Numbered from the stretch's first letter, positions 52,581-62,023 are shown. The stretch is DNA of 64,000 nucleotides from CAZTQN01 sp964615765 (GCA_964615765.1 CAZTQN010000021.1:6570-70569); one strand, 5' to 3'. Notes: generated by a model not told the origin, from the sequence alone. Made by a program: numbers and translations.

Positions 52581-52923
52581 AAGGATGGCGGTTATCGGGC
52601 GTGGGGATCGGGGGTGTTGGGGCCGCTCGGTGGGCGGCGGGTGCGCTCCCCGCCGGCGGGGAGGCGTGGCCGGCTCGCCGCGGTGCGGCGGGCGGGCGCT
52701 GGCGCTGTGCCGGGTTATGGTACCGTGCCGGGTGGGTGGCGGTTCCAACGCGGCGGAGTGGTTTTCTCCGCAGAGGGCGGCGGGCGGCGGGGGGTGCTCA
52801 AACAGGGTCGGGCGATGCCCGATAGGCAGCAAGCGGACGGCCGCCGGCGGTGTTGTGCGCGCGGAGGCAGCGCGCGGACGCCGCCCGGCGCGATGGCACG
52901 GGTTTGTTGAAAGGGGCAGATCG
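52581..52923. other. Divergent intergenic region between LEPR protein and kinase operon
   Basis: These 343 bases hold the control regions of the leftward LEPR-type gene and the long rightward secretion operon. One small hairpin is visible (GCGGAG / CTCCGC with a seven-base loop, 52753-52771). The stretch TTATGGTACC near 52715 looks like a -10 element, but no good -35 was found. AAAGGGG just before 52924 serves as the ribosome-binding site. I see no gene or riboswitch here with confidence. Confidence 0.5.
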
Positions 52924-54828
52924 GTGAGTCGCAGCACGTCAACGACGAGCCAACCGGGGTCACCTGTCGAGGGGTCGGCGACGACGGCGGGGGCGGGGCC
53001 GTCGCGCGGGTGGTGGCCGCGGCATGTGCTGGCGCGCGGGGAATCGGTGGTGGCGTGGTCGGGGCTGGTGTCGGCTGGGGCGGTGGCGGTGGCGATGGTG
53101 GGCGCGACGGCGTGGGGCATGCGCGACGCCGGGGCGCGGACGCGGGCGGCGGAGATGGAACGCACGCTGTCGGTCGGCGCGTCGGTGGCGGCGATGGTGA
53201 ATCAGTTGACGGCGCCGGACGACCTGACAGCGCTGCGATCGCTGGTCGCGGGCGTGCCGGCGGCGACGGGCGTGACGCGCGTGCGCGTGCTGGCGGCGGG
53301 GGCGGACGTGGTGCTGGCGGACTCGGCGCCGAACGTGCGGTATGCGCCGCTGCCCGAGACGTGGGGCGAGACCTCGGGCGGTCTCAAGGAACGGCTGTCG
53401 CGCCAGGACGCGTCGGGGAGCGAGGTCACGGTGCCGGTGACGTTCCGCGACCGCGGGGCGGCGCTGGTGACGGTGCGCACCGACGCGGGCGGGGCGGCGG
53501 CGGCGTGGTCGATCGCGGCGGGGAACGGGGCCATCGGGGCCGGGTGCATGGTGCTGGTGTGGGCCGCGTACCGCGGGATGCGCCGGCGGATGCGCGTGGT
53601 CGGGGCGGTGCGGGATGCGCTGCGCGCGGTGGCGGCGGGCGAGCGCTCGCCCGAGACGCTGGCGATCGCCGCGAGTCTCGGGCCTGAGGCGGGCGCGTGG
53701 AACCGGCTGGTGCGCGACGCGGCCCAGCAAGAGCGGCGCGAGGCCCGCGAGCGGCAGTCGCGCCAGGGGGACGGGCTCTCGAAGAAGGACGGCGATCTGG
53801 CGGGCGTGCTCGACGGGCTGTGGCAGGGGTTGATGGTCGTCGACGAGCGCGGCGTGATCCGCTTTGCCAACGGAGCCGCCGCGATCTTCGTCGGGGCCAA
53901 GCGGGAGGACCTGGAAGGCCAGACGCTGTCGCCCAAGGTGTGCGACGAGCAGGTGCGGGAACTGGTGCTCAAGACGGCGAGCGGGGCGCAGCGGGCCCGC
54001 GGGGCCGTCGAGGTTCGGCGCGCGGGGGCCGAGCCGGGCGCGGTGGGGAGTCTCTTGCGGTACAACGTGCGTCCGCTGCGCGCGGGGGAGCGGTCGGGGG
54101 CGCTGGTGGTGATCGAGGACATCACGCAGCAGCGCGTTGCGGACGATGCGCGGAACGCGTTCGTGGCGTCGGCGACGCACGAGCTGCGCACGCCGCTCAC
54201 CAACGTGCGGCTGTACGTGGACCAACTGGTGGAAGAGCCGAACCTGGAGGCGGGCAAGCGTGCGCAGGCGCTGAACGTGGTGAGCCAGGAGATCCGTCGG
54301 CTGGAGCGGCTGGTGGGCGACATCCTGAGCGTGTCGGAGATCGAGGCGGGGCAGATGGCGCTGCACCGGGACGAGGTGCGGCTGGAGCCGATCTTCGAGG
54401 AGATGCGGGCGGACTTCGAGGAGCAGGCGCGGCAGAAGGGGCTGCGGCTGTCGTTCGAACTGCCGCCCAAGTGGCCGCGGCTGGTGGGGGATCGTGACAA
54501 GATCGTGCTGGCGCTGCACAACCTGGTGGGCAACGCGATCAAGTATACGCCCGCGGGCGGGCAGGTGCTGGTGCATGTGAGCGAGGAGCAGGGGAAGCTG
54601 TCGGTGGAAGTGGCCGACACGGGGATCGGGATCGCCGAGGAAGAGGCGGACCTGGTGTTCGAGAAGTTCTACCGGGCCAAGGACAAGCGGGTCTCGACGA
54701 TCACGGGGACGGGGCTGGGGCTGTCGATCGCGCGGGAGGTGATCCGGTTGCACGGCGGGGACATCGGGGTCAAGTCGAAGCTGGACCAGGGGACGACGTT
54801 CACGGTGAACCTGCCGCTGGCGGCGTGA
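52924..54828 (+). CDS. Membrane sensor histidine kinase with PAS domain (PhoR/WalK-like)
   Basis: A 634-residue inner-membrane kinase, first gene of the secretion operon, starting at GTG 52924 (AAGGGG upstream). Two transmembrane helices (about residues 38-60 and 195-215) flank a periplasmic sensor domain. A PAS domain (LDGLWQGLMVVDERGVIRFANGAAA) precedes the HisKA dimerisation helix with phosphoacceptor His419 in SATHELRTPLTN. The HATPase domain has NLVGNAIKYTP, DTGIGIAEEE and GTGLGLSI. No response regulator gene is beside it, so its partner is unlinked or signals within the complex. The STAS gene follows after 60 bases. Confidence 0.92.
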   Translation: MSRSTSTTSQPGSPVEGSATTAGAGPSRGWWPRHVLARGESVVAWSGLVSAGAVAVAMVGATAWGMRDAGARTRAAEMERTLSVGASVAAMVNQLTAPDDLTALRSLVAGVPAATGVTRVRVLAAGADVVLADSAPNVRYAPLPETWGETSGGLKERLSRQDASGSEVTVPVTFRDRGAALVTVRTDAGGAAAAWSIAAGNGAIGAGCMVLVWAAYRGMRRRMRVVGAVRDALRAVAAGERSPETLAIAASLGPEAGAWNRLVRDAAQQERREARERQSRQGDGLSKKDGDLAGVLDGLWQGLMVVDERGVIRFANGAAAIFVGAKREDLEGQTLSPKVCDEQVRELVLKTASGAQRARGAVEVRRAGAEPGAVGSLLRYNVRPLRAGERSGALVVIEDITQQRVADDARNAFVASATHELRTPLTNVRLYVDQLVEEPNLEAGKRAQALNVVSQEIRRLERLVGDILSVSEIEAGQMALHRDEVRLEPIFEEMRADFEEQARQKGLRLSFELPPKWPRLVGDRDKIVLALHNLVGNAIKYTPAGGQVLVHVSEEQGKLSVEVADTGIGIAEEEADLVFEKFYRAKDKRVSTITGTGLGLSIAREVIRLHGGDIGVKSKLDQGTTFTVNLPLAA

Positions 54829-54888
54829 GCGTGAGCGGGCTTCGGGCGGCGGGGTGCGTGTGGTGATGCGGCCCGGGAGGTTGGTCGG

Positions 54889-55224
54889 ATGGAGATCAAC
54901 GAACAGACGCAGGGGGCGGTGGCGGTGCTGAGGCCGCGTGGTCCCTTGTGCGCGGGGGACGCGGACCAGTTCAAGGCGCGGGCGCACAGCGTGATCGGGA
55001 AGTCGCTCGGGCGGTTCATCCTGGACGCGTCGGAGATCGCGTACGTGGACAGCCGGGGGCTGGAGGTGCTGAAGGAGACGACGCAGGCGATGAGCCAGAG
55101 CGGGCGGACGCTGCGGATCTGCGGGGCCAACGAGACGGTGCGCGAGGTGCTGGACCTGACGGGCCTGGCGGACATGTTCGAGCACTACACGGACGTGGGC
55201 TCGGCGGTGAGGAGCTTCCTGTGA
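54889..55224 (+). CDS. STAS-domain protein (anti-sigma factor antagonist-like)
   Basis: A 111-residue STAS protein (SpoIIAA/RsbV-like). The core GAVAVLRPRGPLCAGDADQFKA and RFILDASEIAYVDSRGLEVLKET contains the usual phosphorylatable Ser at residue 55. GGGAGG lies before the ATG. Its stop overlaps the start of the assembly ATPase gene (GTGA). STAS proteins normally bind an anti-sigma kinase or a transporter. Here the gene is inserted between a histidine kinase and gspE, so it may regulate the machine or a sigma factor, possibly with the PP2C phosphatase encoded at 46769. Confidence 0.85.
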   Translation: MEINEQTQGAVAVLRPRGPLCAGDADQFKARAHSVIGKSLGRFILDASEIAYVDSRGLEVLKETTQAMSQSGRTLRICGANETVREVLDLTGLADMFEHYTDVGSAVRSFL

Positions 55225-57053
55225 ACCAGCCCGGAGCCGGCAACAGTGCGGGCGGCGGAGCGGGCGGGGGCACGCCCGGTCGGGCGGCGCGCACGCGCGT
55301 GGGTGAGACGCTCGTGCAGCAGGGCGCGATCACACGGGAGCAGCTCGACGAAGCGCTGAGCAAGCAGCGCTCGAGCGGGCGGATGCTGGGCGAGCTGCTC
55401 GTCGAGCAGGGTGTGATCTCGAACCTGGTGCTGGTGCGGGCGCTGGGCGCGACGCTGGGCGTGCCGGGGGCGGTGATCCGGCACGGGCTGATCGACCCGG
55501 CGATGATGAAGCTGCTGTCGGAGGAGGAGTGCCTCAGGCTGAAGGTGCTCCCGATGTTCCGGGTTCACGACGCGCTGACGGTGGCGATGGCCGAGCCGCA
55601 GAGCCTGCCGACGATCGACCGGTTGCGGCAGATCACGGGGCTGAAGATCCGCCCGGTGCTGGCGCTCGAGAGCAACATCCAGGAGTACGTGAAGAAGTAT
55701 TCGGGCGGGAACGTGGACATCGACGCGTTCCTGACGAGCCTGGCGGACCAGGACGTCGAGGTGGTGGAGCGGGAGCAGGTGGACGAGGGTCCGGTGACGG
55801 ACCTGGACCGGATGATCGCCGGCTCGCCGATCGTGAACCTGGTGAACGTCGCGTTGATGACGGCGGTGAAGGAGCGGGCGAGCGACATCCACATCGAGCC
55901 GGAGAAGCGCGGGACGCGGATCCGGTATCGCAAGGACGGGGTTCTGCGGGACTTGATGAAGCCGCCGCCGGGGATGCACGCGCAGATCGTGGCCCGCGTG
56001 AAGATCATCGGGAAGATGGACATCGCGGAGAAGCGGCTGCCGCAGGGCGGGCGGGTGCACATCGTGGCGGACGGGCAGGAGATCGACCTGCGCGTGTCGA
56101 GCATGCCGACGCTGCTGGGCGAGAAGATCGTGATCCGCGTGCTGGACAAGCGGAACCTGCGGGTGCGGATGGAGGACCTGGGGTTCCGGCCCGAGGCGCT
56201 GATCACGTTCAAGTCGATCCTGTCGGCGGAGCACGGGCTGGCGCTGGTGACGGGCCCGACGGGCTCGGGCAAGACGACGACGCTGTACTCGGCGCTGGAC
56301 CTGTTGCGGTCGCCGGAAGTGAACATCGTGACCGTCGAGGACCCGGTGGAGTATCAGCTCGACCTGGTGAACCAGCTGCAGGTGAGCGAGCCGATCGGGC
56401 TGACGTTCGCGCGGGCGCTGCGCGAGATCCTGCGGCAGGACCCGGACGTGATCATGGTTGGTGAGATCCGCGACCACGACACGGCGCGGACGGCGGTGCA
56501 GGCGGCGCTGACGGGGCACCTGGTGCTGGCGACGCTGCACACCAACGACGCGCCGAGCGCCGTGAGCCGCCTGGTGGACATGGGGATCGAGCCGTATCTG
56601 CTGTCGGCGGCGCTGAACGGGGCGGTGGCGCAGCGGCTGGCGCGGACGATCTGCTCGGCGTGCGCGACGAAGTACTACCCGAGCGAGCAGGTGCTGCGCG
56701 ACGCGGCCCTGGAGGAGCACGCGGGGCGCCCGTTCCGCAAGGGCGCCGGGTGCCGTCAGTGTCACGACTCGGGGTTCCAGGGTCGGTGCGGGATCTACGA
56801 GGTGATGGAGGTGACGCCGGACGTTCGGCGGATGGTGCACCACAACTCGGCGGCGCACGAGATCCGCGAGAAGCTGTCGGAGCGCGGGTCGCTCTCGCTG
56901 CGGCAGGAGGGCGTGCTGCTGGCGCTCGAGGGGCGGACGAGCCTGGAAGAAGTGCTGCGCGTGACGCACAACGACGACGAGGACCCGGCGGCGGCGGATC
57001 GCTCGCGCGGGCTCGATGATGGGCCCGGCGCGGCGCGGAAGGAGGCCGCGTGA
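55221..57053 (+). CDS. Type II secretion / type IV pilus assembly ATPase (GspE/PilB)
   Basis: A 610-residue hexameric ATPase that drives pilus-like assembly from the cytoplasmic side of the inner membrane. N-terminal MshEN-type domain (GETLVQQGAITREQLDEAL). The core has Walker A GPTGSGKTTTL near residue 345-355, an Asp box, Walker B PDVIMVGEIRD and a His box LATLHTNDAPSA. The tetra-cysteine zinc site is intact (CSAC near 478, CRQC near 510). The GTG start overlaps the STAS stop and has a GAGGAG site inside that gene. The last 25 residues are Asp/Ala-rich. It cannot be assigned to T2SS or T4P alone. Confidence 0.94.
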   Translation: MNQPGAGNSAGGGAGGGTPGRAARTRVGETLVQQGAITREQLDEALSKQRSSGRMLGELLVEQGVISNLVLVRALGATLGVPGAVIRHGLIDPAMMKLLSEEECLRLKVLPMFRVHDALTVAMAEPQSLPTIDRLRQITGLKIRPVLALESNIQEYVKKYSGGNVDIDAFLTSLADQDVEVVEREQVDEGPVTDLDRMIAGSPIVNLVNVALMTAVKERASDIHIEPEKRGTRIRYRKDGVLRDLMKPPPGMHAQIVARVKIIGKMDIAEKRLPQGGRVHIVADGQEIDLRVSSMPTLLGEKIVIRVLDKRNLRVRMEDLGFRPEALITFKSILSAEHGLALVTGPTGSGKTTTLYSALDLLRSPEVNIVTVEDPVEYQLDLVNQLQVSEPIGLTFARALREILRQDPDVIMVGEIRDHDTARTAVQAALTGHLVLATLHTNDAPSAVSRLVDMGIEPYLLSAALNGAVAQRLARTICSACATKYYPSEQVLRDAALEEHAGRPFRKGAGCRQCHDSGFQGRCGIYEVMEVTPDVRRMVHHNSAAHEIREKLSERGSLSLRQEGVLLALEGRTSLEEVLRVTHNDDEDPAAADRSRGLDDGPGAARKEAA

Positions 57054-58297
57054 AGTTCGCGTACCGCGGCTATGACCGGGCCGGGGCGGCCTCGGCGGGG
57101 GAGATCGAGGCGGGCACTCCCGGCGAGGCGATCGACCTGCTGCGCCGGCGCGGGCTGTTTGTCGTGGGCGAGCCGACGCCCGCGGGGAGCGGCGCCCGCG
57201 CGGAGCAGCGCGGAAACGGCGGCGGCGGAGGGGGCGGCGGGGGTCGCGGGCGGGGCGGGCGGCTGCGCGATATGTCCGTGTTCGTGCGCCAGCTCTCGGT
57301 GCTGGTCTCGACGGGCACGCCGGTGGTCGACGCGATCGCCGCGCTGGAGCGGCCCGTGCCGTCGGGGCGGTGGCGGGCGGCGCTCGAGGACATCCGGCAT
57401 CGGATGGAAGAAGGCTCGCCCTTGTCGATGGCGATCGAGCATCACCCGGCATATTTCGACGGCGTGGCGTGCAGCCTGATCGCGGCGGGGGAATCGGGCG
57501 GGAACCTGGCGGAGATGCTGCGCCGGCTGGCGCAGCTGGCGCGGCAGCAGGTGAAGGTGCGCCAGGCGGTGCTGGGGGCGCTGGCGTACCCGTGCGTGCT
57601 GATCGTGATCGCGGTGACGGTGCTGACGGTGATGCTGTTCTTCGTGCTGCCGCGGTTCGAGGGGCTGTTCCAGTCTCTGGGCTCGCCGCTCCCGCCGACG
57701 ACGCGGGCGCTGGTGGATTTGAGCAAGGCGCTGGCGACGTACTGGTACGGCCCGCTGGCGCTGGCGGTGGTCGGGGGTTTCGGGCTGCGGGCGTGGGTGA
57801 AGACGGCGGGCGGGCGGCGGATGCTGCACATGGCGGCGGTGCGGGTGCCGCCGCTGAACAAGCTGGTGCGGGCGCTGGTGACGGCCCGCGCGATCCGCGT
57901 GCTGGGCGTGCTCTTGGCGGGGCGGGTGCCGATGCTCGAGGCGCTGGGGCTGACGCGGCGGGCGTGCGGAAACCTGATGTTCGAAGAGGTGTTCCAGCGC
58001 GCGGAAGAACTGGTGACCAAGGGGGACAACGTCTCGAGCGCGCTGGCGGCGAGCGGGCTGTTCCCGAGCGCGGTGGTGGAAGGTGCGCGGAGCGGGGAGC
58101 GGTCCGGGCAACTCGCGCAGGTGCTGATGGACATGGCGGAGTTCATGGACGAGGACAACGAGGTGGTGCTGCGGAGCGTGTCGTCGCTGATCGAGCCGCT
58201 GATCCTGGCGGTGCTGGGGCTGGTGATCGGGTTTGTCGCCGTGAGCATGTTCCTGCCGCTGTTTGACTTGGCGGGTGCGACGGGAGGTCCAAAGTGA
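57050..58297 (+). CDS. Inner-membrane platform protein (GspF/PilC)
   Basis: A 415-residue polytopic platform protein that interacts with the ATPase. It has two GspF domains, each containing the family helix pattern (LRDMSVFVRQLSVLVSTGTPVVDAI and TARAIRVLGVLLAGRVPMLEALGLTR). Three transmembrane helices are visible (LAYPCVLIVIAVTVLTVMLFFVLP, LALAVVGGFGLRAWV and LILAVLGLVIGFVAVSMFLPLF). Between residues about 45-75 there is a Gly-rich insert. The GTG start overlaps the ATPase stop and GGAGG precedes it. Function is well supported by gene order. Confidence 0.93.
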   Translation: MKFAYRGYDRAGAASAGEIEAGTPGEAIDLLRRRGLFVVGEPTPAGSGARAEQRGNGGGGGGGGGRGRGGRLRDMSVFVRQLSVLVSTGTPVVDAIAALERPVPSGRWRAALEDIRHRMEEGSPLSMAIEHHPAYFDGVACSLIAAGESGGNLAEMLRRLAQLARQQVKVRQAVLGALAYPCVLIVIAVTVLTVMLFFVLPRFEGLFQSLGSPLPPTTRALVDLSKALATYWYGPLALAVVGGFGLRAWVKTAGGRRMLHMAAVRVPPLNKLVRALVTARAIRVLGVLLAGRVPMLEALGLTRRACGNLMFEEVFQRAEELVTKGDNVSSALAASGLFPSAVVEGARSGERSGQLAQVLMDMAEFMDEDNEVVLRSVSSLIEPLILAVLGLVIGFVAVSMFLPLFDLAGATGGPK

Positions 58298-59394
58298 AGC
58301 GGGCGCGCTCGGGGCAACGGACGATCGGGCTGGACGTGGGCACGCGCTGGGTGAAGGCGGTGCAGATGCGCGCGGCGGGCGAGGGCGTGGTCATCGAGCG
58401 CGCGTGCGTGTTCCCGCGGCGCGGGGCGGTCATTGATCGGGGCGAGTGCGAGCGGGTGATGGACGTGCTGTGGCGGCAGGATTTTGCGCAGGCGGGGATG
58501 ATCGTGACGCTCCCGCCGAGCGATCTGTTGAGCATGACGATGGAGCTGCCGGCACGCGGGTCGGGCGCGCCGCTGGACCAGATCGCGCGGGACGAGCTCG
58601 CGCGCAGTCACCGCGTGAGCGCGGCGGAGATCGAGATGGCGTGGTGGGAACTGCCCGGCGGGCAGCGGGCCACCGAGGGCACGCACGCGATGGCGATGGG
58701 GTGCACGCACGAGCGGGCGGCGGCGCTCGTCGAGGGGCTGGAGAACGCGGGCGGATGCGTCGAGGCGCTCGAGCCGGGGCCGGTGGCGCTGGCGCGGGCG
58801 TGCGGCGAGCACGCGGACGGGGCACAGAGCCCGGGGGATTCTGATGGGGGCGTGACGGCGATGGTCGACGTGTCGTGGACCGGCGCGTCGCTGAGCCTGG
58901 TCATCGGCGGGACGATCGTGTACCGGCGGTGTCTGCAGGAACTGGGGCTCGCGGCGCTCACACGCGAGGCGATGCGCACGGCGCGGATGGAGAGCGAGGA
59001 GGACGCCGAGGGCGTGCTGGCGCAGCTCGCCGGCGGGCCGATGAGTGTGGAGGATGGCGAGCGCGAGGGGTCGCGGTGGCCGGCGGTGGCGGCGCTGACG
59101 GACACGCTGGCGGGGCAACTGGCGGACGAACTGGCGATGGCGCTCGGGTATGCGGAGCGGCGGTTCGATGCGCCGGCGCGGCGGGTGCTGATCGTCGGGG
59201 GCGGGGCGGGGTTCCCGGGCGTCTACGCGCGGCTGTCGCAGCGGGGCGGTGTGGAGACGCGCGTCGTAGGGCCGGCGTCGTTCCGGGGCGTGACGGCGGC
59301 GGCGGACGTGGCGTGGGCCGGCTCGCACATGATGGCTCAGGCCGTCGGGGCGGCGGTGCGCGAGGCGATGGCGCCGGCGGAGGTGGCGGCGTGA
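58294..59394 (+). CDS. PilM-like cytoplasmic assembly protein
   Basis: A 366-residue actin-like ATPase-fold protein (ASKHA), part of the PilM/N/O alignment complex. RTIGLDVGTRWVKAVQM is the phosphate-binding loop and GGTIVYRRC and RRVLIVGGGAGFPGVYARL are later nucleotide-binding segments. PilM normally binds the N-terminus of PilN, the next gene. The GTG start overlaps the GspF stop and GGAGG lies just upstream. The presence of a PilM-like protein argues for type IV pilus-like assembly, whereas the pseudopilins downstream look like T2SS. Confidence 0.85.
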   Translation: MKRARSGQRTIGLDVGTRWVKAVQMRAAGEGVVIERACVFPRRGAVIDRGECERVMDVLWRQDFAQAGMIVTLPPSDLLSMTMELPARGSGAPLDQIARDELARSHRVSAAEIEMAWWELPGGQRATEGTHAMAMGCTHERAAALVEGLENAGGCVEALEPGPVALARACGEHADGAQSPGDSDGGVTAMVDVSWTGASLSLVIGGTIVYRRCLQELGLAALTREAMRTARMESEEDAEGVLAQLAGGPMSVEDGEREGSRWPAVAALTDTLAGQLADELAMALGYAERRFDAPARRVLIVGGGAGFPGVYARLSQRGGVETRVVGPASFRGVTAAADVAWAGSHMMAQAVGAAVREAMAPAEVAA

Positions 59395-60059
59395 AACCGA
59401 TCGATCTGACACCGGCGCGGGTGCGTGGGCGGATCGCGTCGCGGCGTGCGGCGCGGCGGTGGGGCGCGTGGCTGGGCGGGTATGCCGCGGTGCTGGGTGT
59501 GGTCGTGACCGTGAGCCGCCTGACGCTCGAGGACGCGGACGCGGGGCTGCGGGCGCGGTATGACGACGCGACGGCGCGGCGCGACCAGGCGGAGAACGAG
59601 CGGGCCGCGGTGGCGCGGCAGCTCGAGGCGGTGGCGCAGGAGGCGGCCTTCCGCGAGGTGGCGACGCGGCACCCGGATTGGTCGGTGCTGCTGCGGGCGC
59701 TGGCGGAGGCGCGCGGAGACGACGTGCGGTGGACGGCGGTGCGGCTGGACGCCGAGCCGCGGGCGGCGCGGACGACGCCGACGGGGACTGCGGCGGGAGC
59801 GAGCGCGGCGGGCGACGCGGCGCGGGCGACGGCGGGGACGCCGCACGGGAGCGCGGGCGGCAACCTGGATGTTCGCGTCGAGGGCGTGGCCAAGGCGTCG
59901 GGGACGGTGTTCGAACTGGCCAAGCGGCTGGAAGCGCTGGGTGTGTTTGACCGTGTGCGGATCGAGGACACCAAGCCGTCGGGCGAGGGCGGGGCGGGCG
60001 CGGGGACGGTGGTGTTCACGATCCGGGCGACTGTGGGGCGCGTGGAGGCGACGCGATGA
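59391..60059 (+). CDS. PilN-like inner-membrane assembly protein
   Basis: A 222-residue bitopic protein. Its short cytoplasmic start (VKPIDLTPARVRGRI) resembles the PilN motif that binds PilM, and one transmembrane helix (WGAWLGGYAAVLGVVVTVSRL) follows. A periplasmic coiled coil (ARRDQAENERAAVARQLEAVAQEAAF) and a ferredoxin-like region (DVRWTAVRLDAEPR, FELAKRLEALGVFDRVRIEDTKP) complete it. A Thr/Ala/Gly-rich insert lies near residues 125-155. It starts by a GTGA overlap with the pilM-like gene and ends in an ATGA overlap with the next gene. Sequence identity to known PilN or GspL is low, so gene order carries weight. Confidence 0.78.
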   Translation: MKPIDLTPARVRGRIASRRAARRWGAWLGGYAAVLGVVVTVSRLTLEDADAGLRARYDDATARRDQAENERAAVARQLEAVAQEAAFREVATRHPDWSVLLRALAEARGDDVRWTAVRLDAEPRAARTTPTGTAAGASAAGDAARATAGTPHGSAGGNLDVRVEGVAKASGTVFELAKRLEALGVFDRVRIEDTKPSGEGGAGAGTVVFTIRATVGRVEATR

Positions 60060-60691
60060 AGATGCCTGGACGGCGAGCGGGGCAGGTGCACGCGATGGGC
60101 GTGGGCGTGGCGGCGCTGCTGACGGTCGCCGCGTACGTGTTCGGCGTCGAGCCGCGGCTGGACCGGGACTTTCGCGCGCGGCGGATCGAGGCGGACGTGG
60201 CCGGGGTGGAGCGTGATGCGCTGGTGGCGCTGACGCGGCTGCGGGCGGAACGGGCGATGCTCGGCGAGCGGCGCGCGGCCCTTGAAGCGAGCGGGCCGGC
60301 GCTGGAGTCCGAGGCGGTGGTCAATGACCGGATGCTGCGGCTGGCGCGGCTTGCCGAGACCGCGGGGCTGGTGGTCACGGCGCTCGAGCCCGGATCGTCG
60401 CGCCAGAGCGGGCAGCACACGCTGATCCCCGCGCGGCTGTCGGGCACGGCGAGTTTCGCGGCGGTGGCGACGTACATCGCCGGGGTGCGGCGTGAGTTCC
60501 CGGACGTGCGTGTGGACCGGGTCGAGATCGCCGCGGGCGGGGCCGGGACGGGGCCCGGCGCCAAGGGCGCGGTGTTCGAACTGGGCCTGACGTGGTTCAC
60601 GCACGACGCGGGCGGGAACGCGGGCGGGACGGTTCGTGCGGTTGATGCCAGCGGCGCGGGTGGCGCGGGCGAGGATGCCGGGTCTCGGTGA
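60056..60691 (+). CDS. PilO/GspM-like inner-membrane assembly protein
   Basis: A 211-residue bitopic protein: one N-terminal transmembrane helix (MGVGVAALLTVAAYVFGVEPRL), a coiled-coil stretch (RIEADVAGVERDALVALTRLRAERAML) and a C-terminal ferredoxin-like domain (LVVTALEPGSSRQ, TYIAGVRREFPDVRVDRVEIA). This layout matches PilO or GspM, partner of PilN in the membrane alignment complex. It overlaps the preceding gene as ATGA and has GGAGG upstream. The assignment rests on architecture and position. Confidence 0.75.
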   Translation: MKMPGRRAGQVHAMGVGVAALLTVAAYVFGVEPRLDRDFRARRIEADVAGVERDALVALTRLRAERAMLGERRAALEASGPALESEAVVNDRMLRLARLAETAGLVVTALEPGSSRQSGQHTLIPARLSGTASFAAVATYIAGVRREFPDVRVDRVEIAAGGAGTGPGAKGAVFELGLTWFTHDAGGNAGGTVRAVDASGAGGAGEDAGSR

Positions 60692-60745
60692 GGTTTACTC
60701 CCCGGATTTGTGGCATGGCCTGCGCGTGCATCGTGCATTAGGGTC

Positions 60746-61366
60746 ATGTGGACGACGAGGCATCGTGCACTGGCGGCGGTCGTTGGTCTTGGCGGGTGCG
60801 CCATCGCCATCGACAAGCTGGTGATTGGCTATTCCGACCCGAGCGGCGCGGGCGCGGCGGTGGCGACGCTGGTGGAGCGGGCCACGGGCACGCCCGCACC
60901 GGTGGAAACCGCCAAGCCGGCGGCGCGACGCGGGCCGGCGGCGGGCACGGACGCCAAGCTGCTGGAGCGCATCGAGCGGCTGTCGACGGATGATGACCGC
61001 GCCCCGGGGCTCGAGGATCCGTTCGCGCAGCAGGCGTGGGAAGTGGTCCCCGCGGCCCCGGCGGCGGTGAACGCCGACGGGGCGCGGGCCATCGCGGCGG
61101 TGCGCGAGCCGCTGCCGGCCTTGCGGGTGTCGTCGACGGTGATGCCCGGAAAGAACCACACGGGCCCGGCGATCGCGGTGATCAACGGGCAGCGGGTGAC
61201 GATCGGGGAGACGGTGAGCGGGATGCGAGTGGAGCGGATCTCGGCGACGGGCGTGGTGCTGTCGCGCGGGGCGGAGCGGGTCGAACTGATGATCCCCCGG
61301 TCGTCGAACGGCACGGGGGACTCGGAGCGGGAAGGTCCGCGAACTGCCGTTAATCGCGACTCATAA
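60746..61366 (+). CDS. GspB/GspC/PilP-like inner-membrane protein
   Basis: A 206-residue bitopic protein from the ATG at 60746. One N-terminal helix (RALAAVVGLGGCAIAIDKLVIGY) leads through a Pro/Ala-rich linker. The C-terminal domain, AIAVINGQRVTIGETVSGMRVERISATGVVLSRG, has the INGxxVxxGExVxGxxV pattern of GspB/PilP/GspC domains that contact the secretin. This is the one visible hint that a secretin is part of the machine; no secretin gene is in the window. It follows the PilO-like gene by 54 bases and precedes the pseudopilins. Confidence 0.7.
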   Translation: MWTTRHRALAAVVGLGGCAIAIDKLVIGYSDPSGAGAAVATLVERATGTPAPVETAKPAARRGPAAGTDAKLLERIERLSTDDDRAPGLEDPFAQQAWEVVPAAPAAVNADGARAIAAVREPLPALRVSSTVMPGKNHTGPAIAVINGQRVTIGETVSGMRVERISATGVVLSRGAERVELMIPRSSNGTGDSEREGPRTAVNRDS

Positions 61367-61475
61367 GCATTTCCCGGGGCCCGCGGGCTGAAGTCGGATC
61401 GGGTGATCGCCCGATTTGACCTTCACGAGCGTGCCGCGCCCACGGATGGCGCGGCGCCCGACAGGAGCCGACGAC

Positions 61476-61976
61476 ATGACCTCGCTGTGTGCCCGGAAGA
61501 CGCGTGCGTTCAGCCTGATCGAGCTGGTGATCGTGGTGGTGATCATCGGGATTATCGCGGCGATCGCGATCCCGCGGATGAGCCGCGGGGCTGCGGGCGC
61601 CACGGACAGTGCGCTGGCGAGCAACCTGGCGATGATGCGGAAGGCGATCGAGCTGTACGCGGCGGAGCACGGGAACACGTTCCCGCCCGCGGCGAAGCTG
61701 CCCGACGCGCTGTTGGCCGCCTCGGACGCGAGCGGGACGCTCAAGGCGAGCGGGACGGTGACGCAGGCGGACAACACGTTCCCCTACGGGCCGTACCTGC
61801 GGAGCGTGCCGGCGCTGAACGTCGGCACCACGGCGCAGCGGAACAACACGTTCGTGGCCGGCACGACGCCGACGGCGGCGGGCGGGTGGCTGTACGACGA
61901 AGCGACGGGCACGATCCGCGCCAACGTTCCGGACGGCGTTCCGGGCGGCGGGCAGACGGACTACAACGACTATTGA
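61476..61976 (+). CDS. GspG-like major pseudopilin
   Basis: A 166-residue pseudopilin from the ATG at 61476 (AGGAG upstream). The leader ends TRAFSLIELVIVVVIIGIIAAIAIPRMSRGA, with Ala at the -1 position and Glu5 present. The segment MMRKAIELYAAEHGNTFPP followed by GWLYDEATGTIRANVPDG is typical of GspG-type major pseudopilins (the C-terminal GWxYD-T-G pattern). It would form the shaft of the pseudopilus after cleavage. No DDG signature like that of the array at 1960-4217 is present, so the two groups are distinct. Confidence 0.85.
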   Translation: MTSLCARKTRAFSLIELVIVVVIIGIIAAIAIPRMSRGAAGATDSALASNLAMMRKAIELYAAEHGNTFPPAAKLPDALLAASDASGTLKASGTVTQADNTFPYGPYLRSVPALNVGTTAQRNNTFVAGTTPTAAGGWLYDEATGTIRANVPDGVPGGGQTDYNDY

Positions 61977-62023
61977 TTGCGTGATCGTGTGAGTGTCGGG
62001 CCCGGTGGAACGGGACACGCCGC

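Noticed and set aside
52581..52923. A riboswitch upstream of the kinase operon
   Set aside because: The GC-rich inverted repeats did not match the conserved core of any class I know, such as GEMM cyclic di-GMP or cobalamin elements.
52960..57452. Two long minus-strand frames across the kinase-STAS-gspE region
   Set aside because: Translations are Arg/Pro/His-rich and contradict the clear plus-strand operon with its 4-base overlaps.
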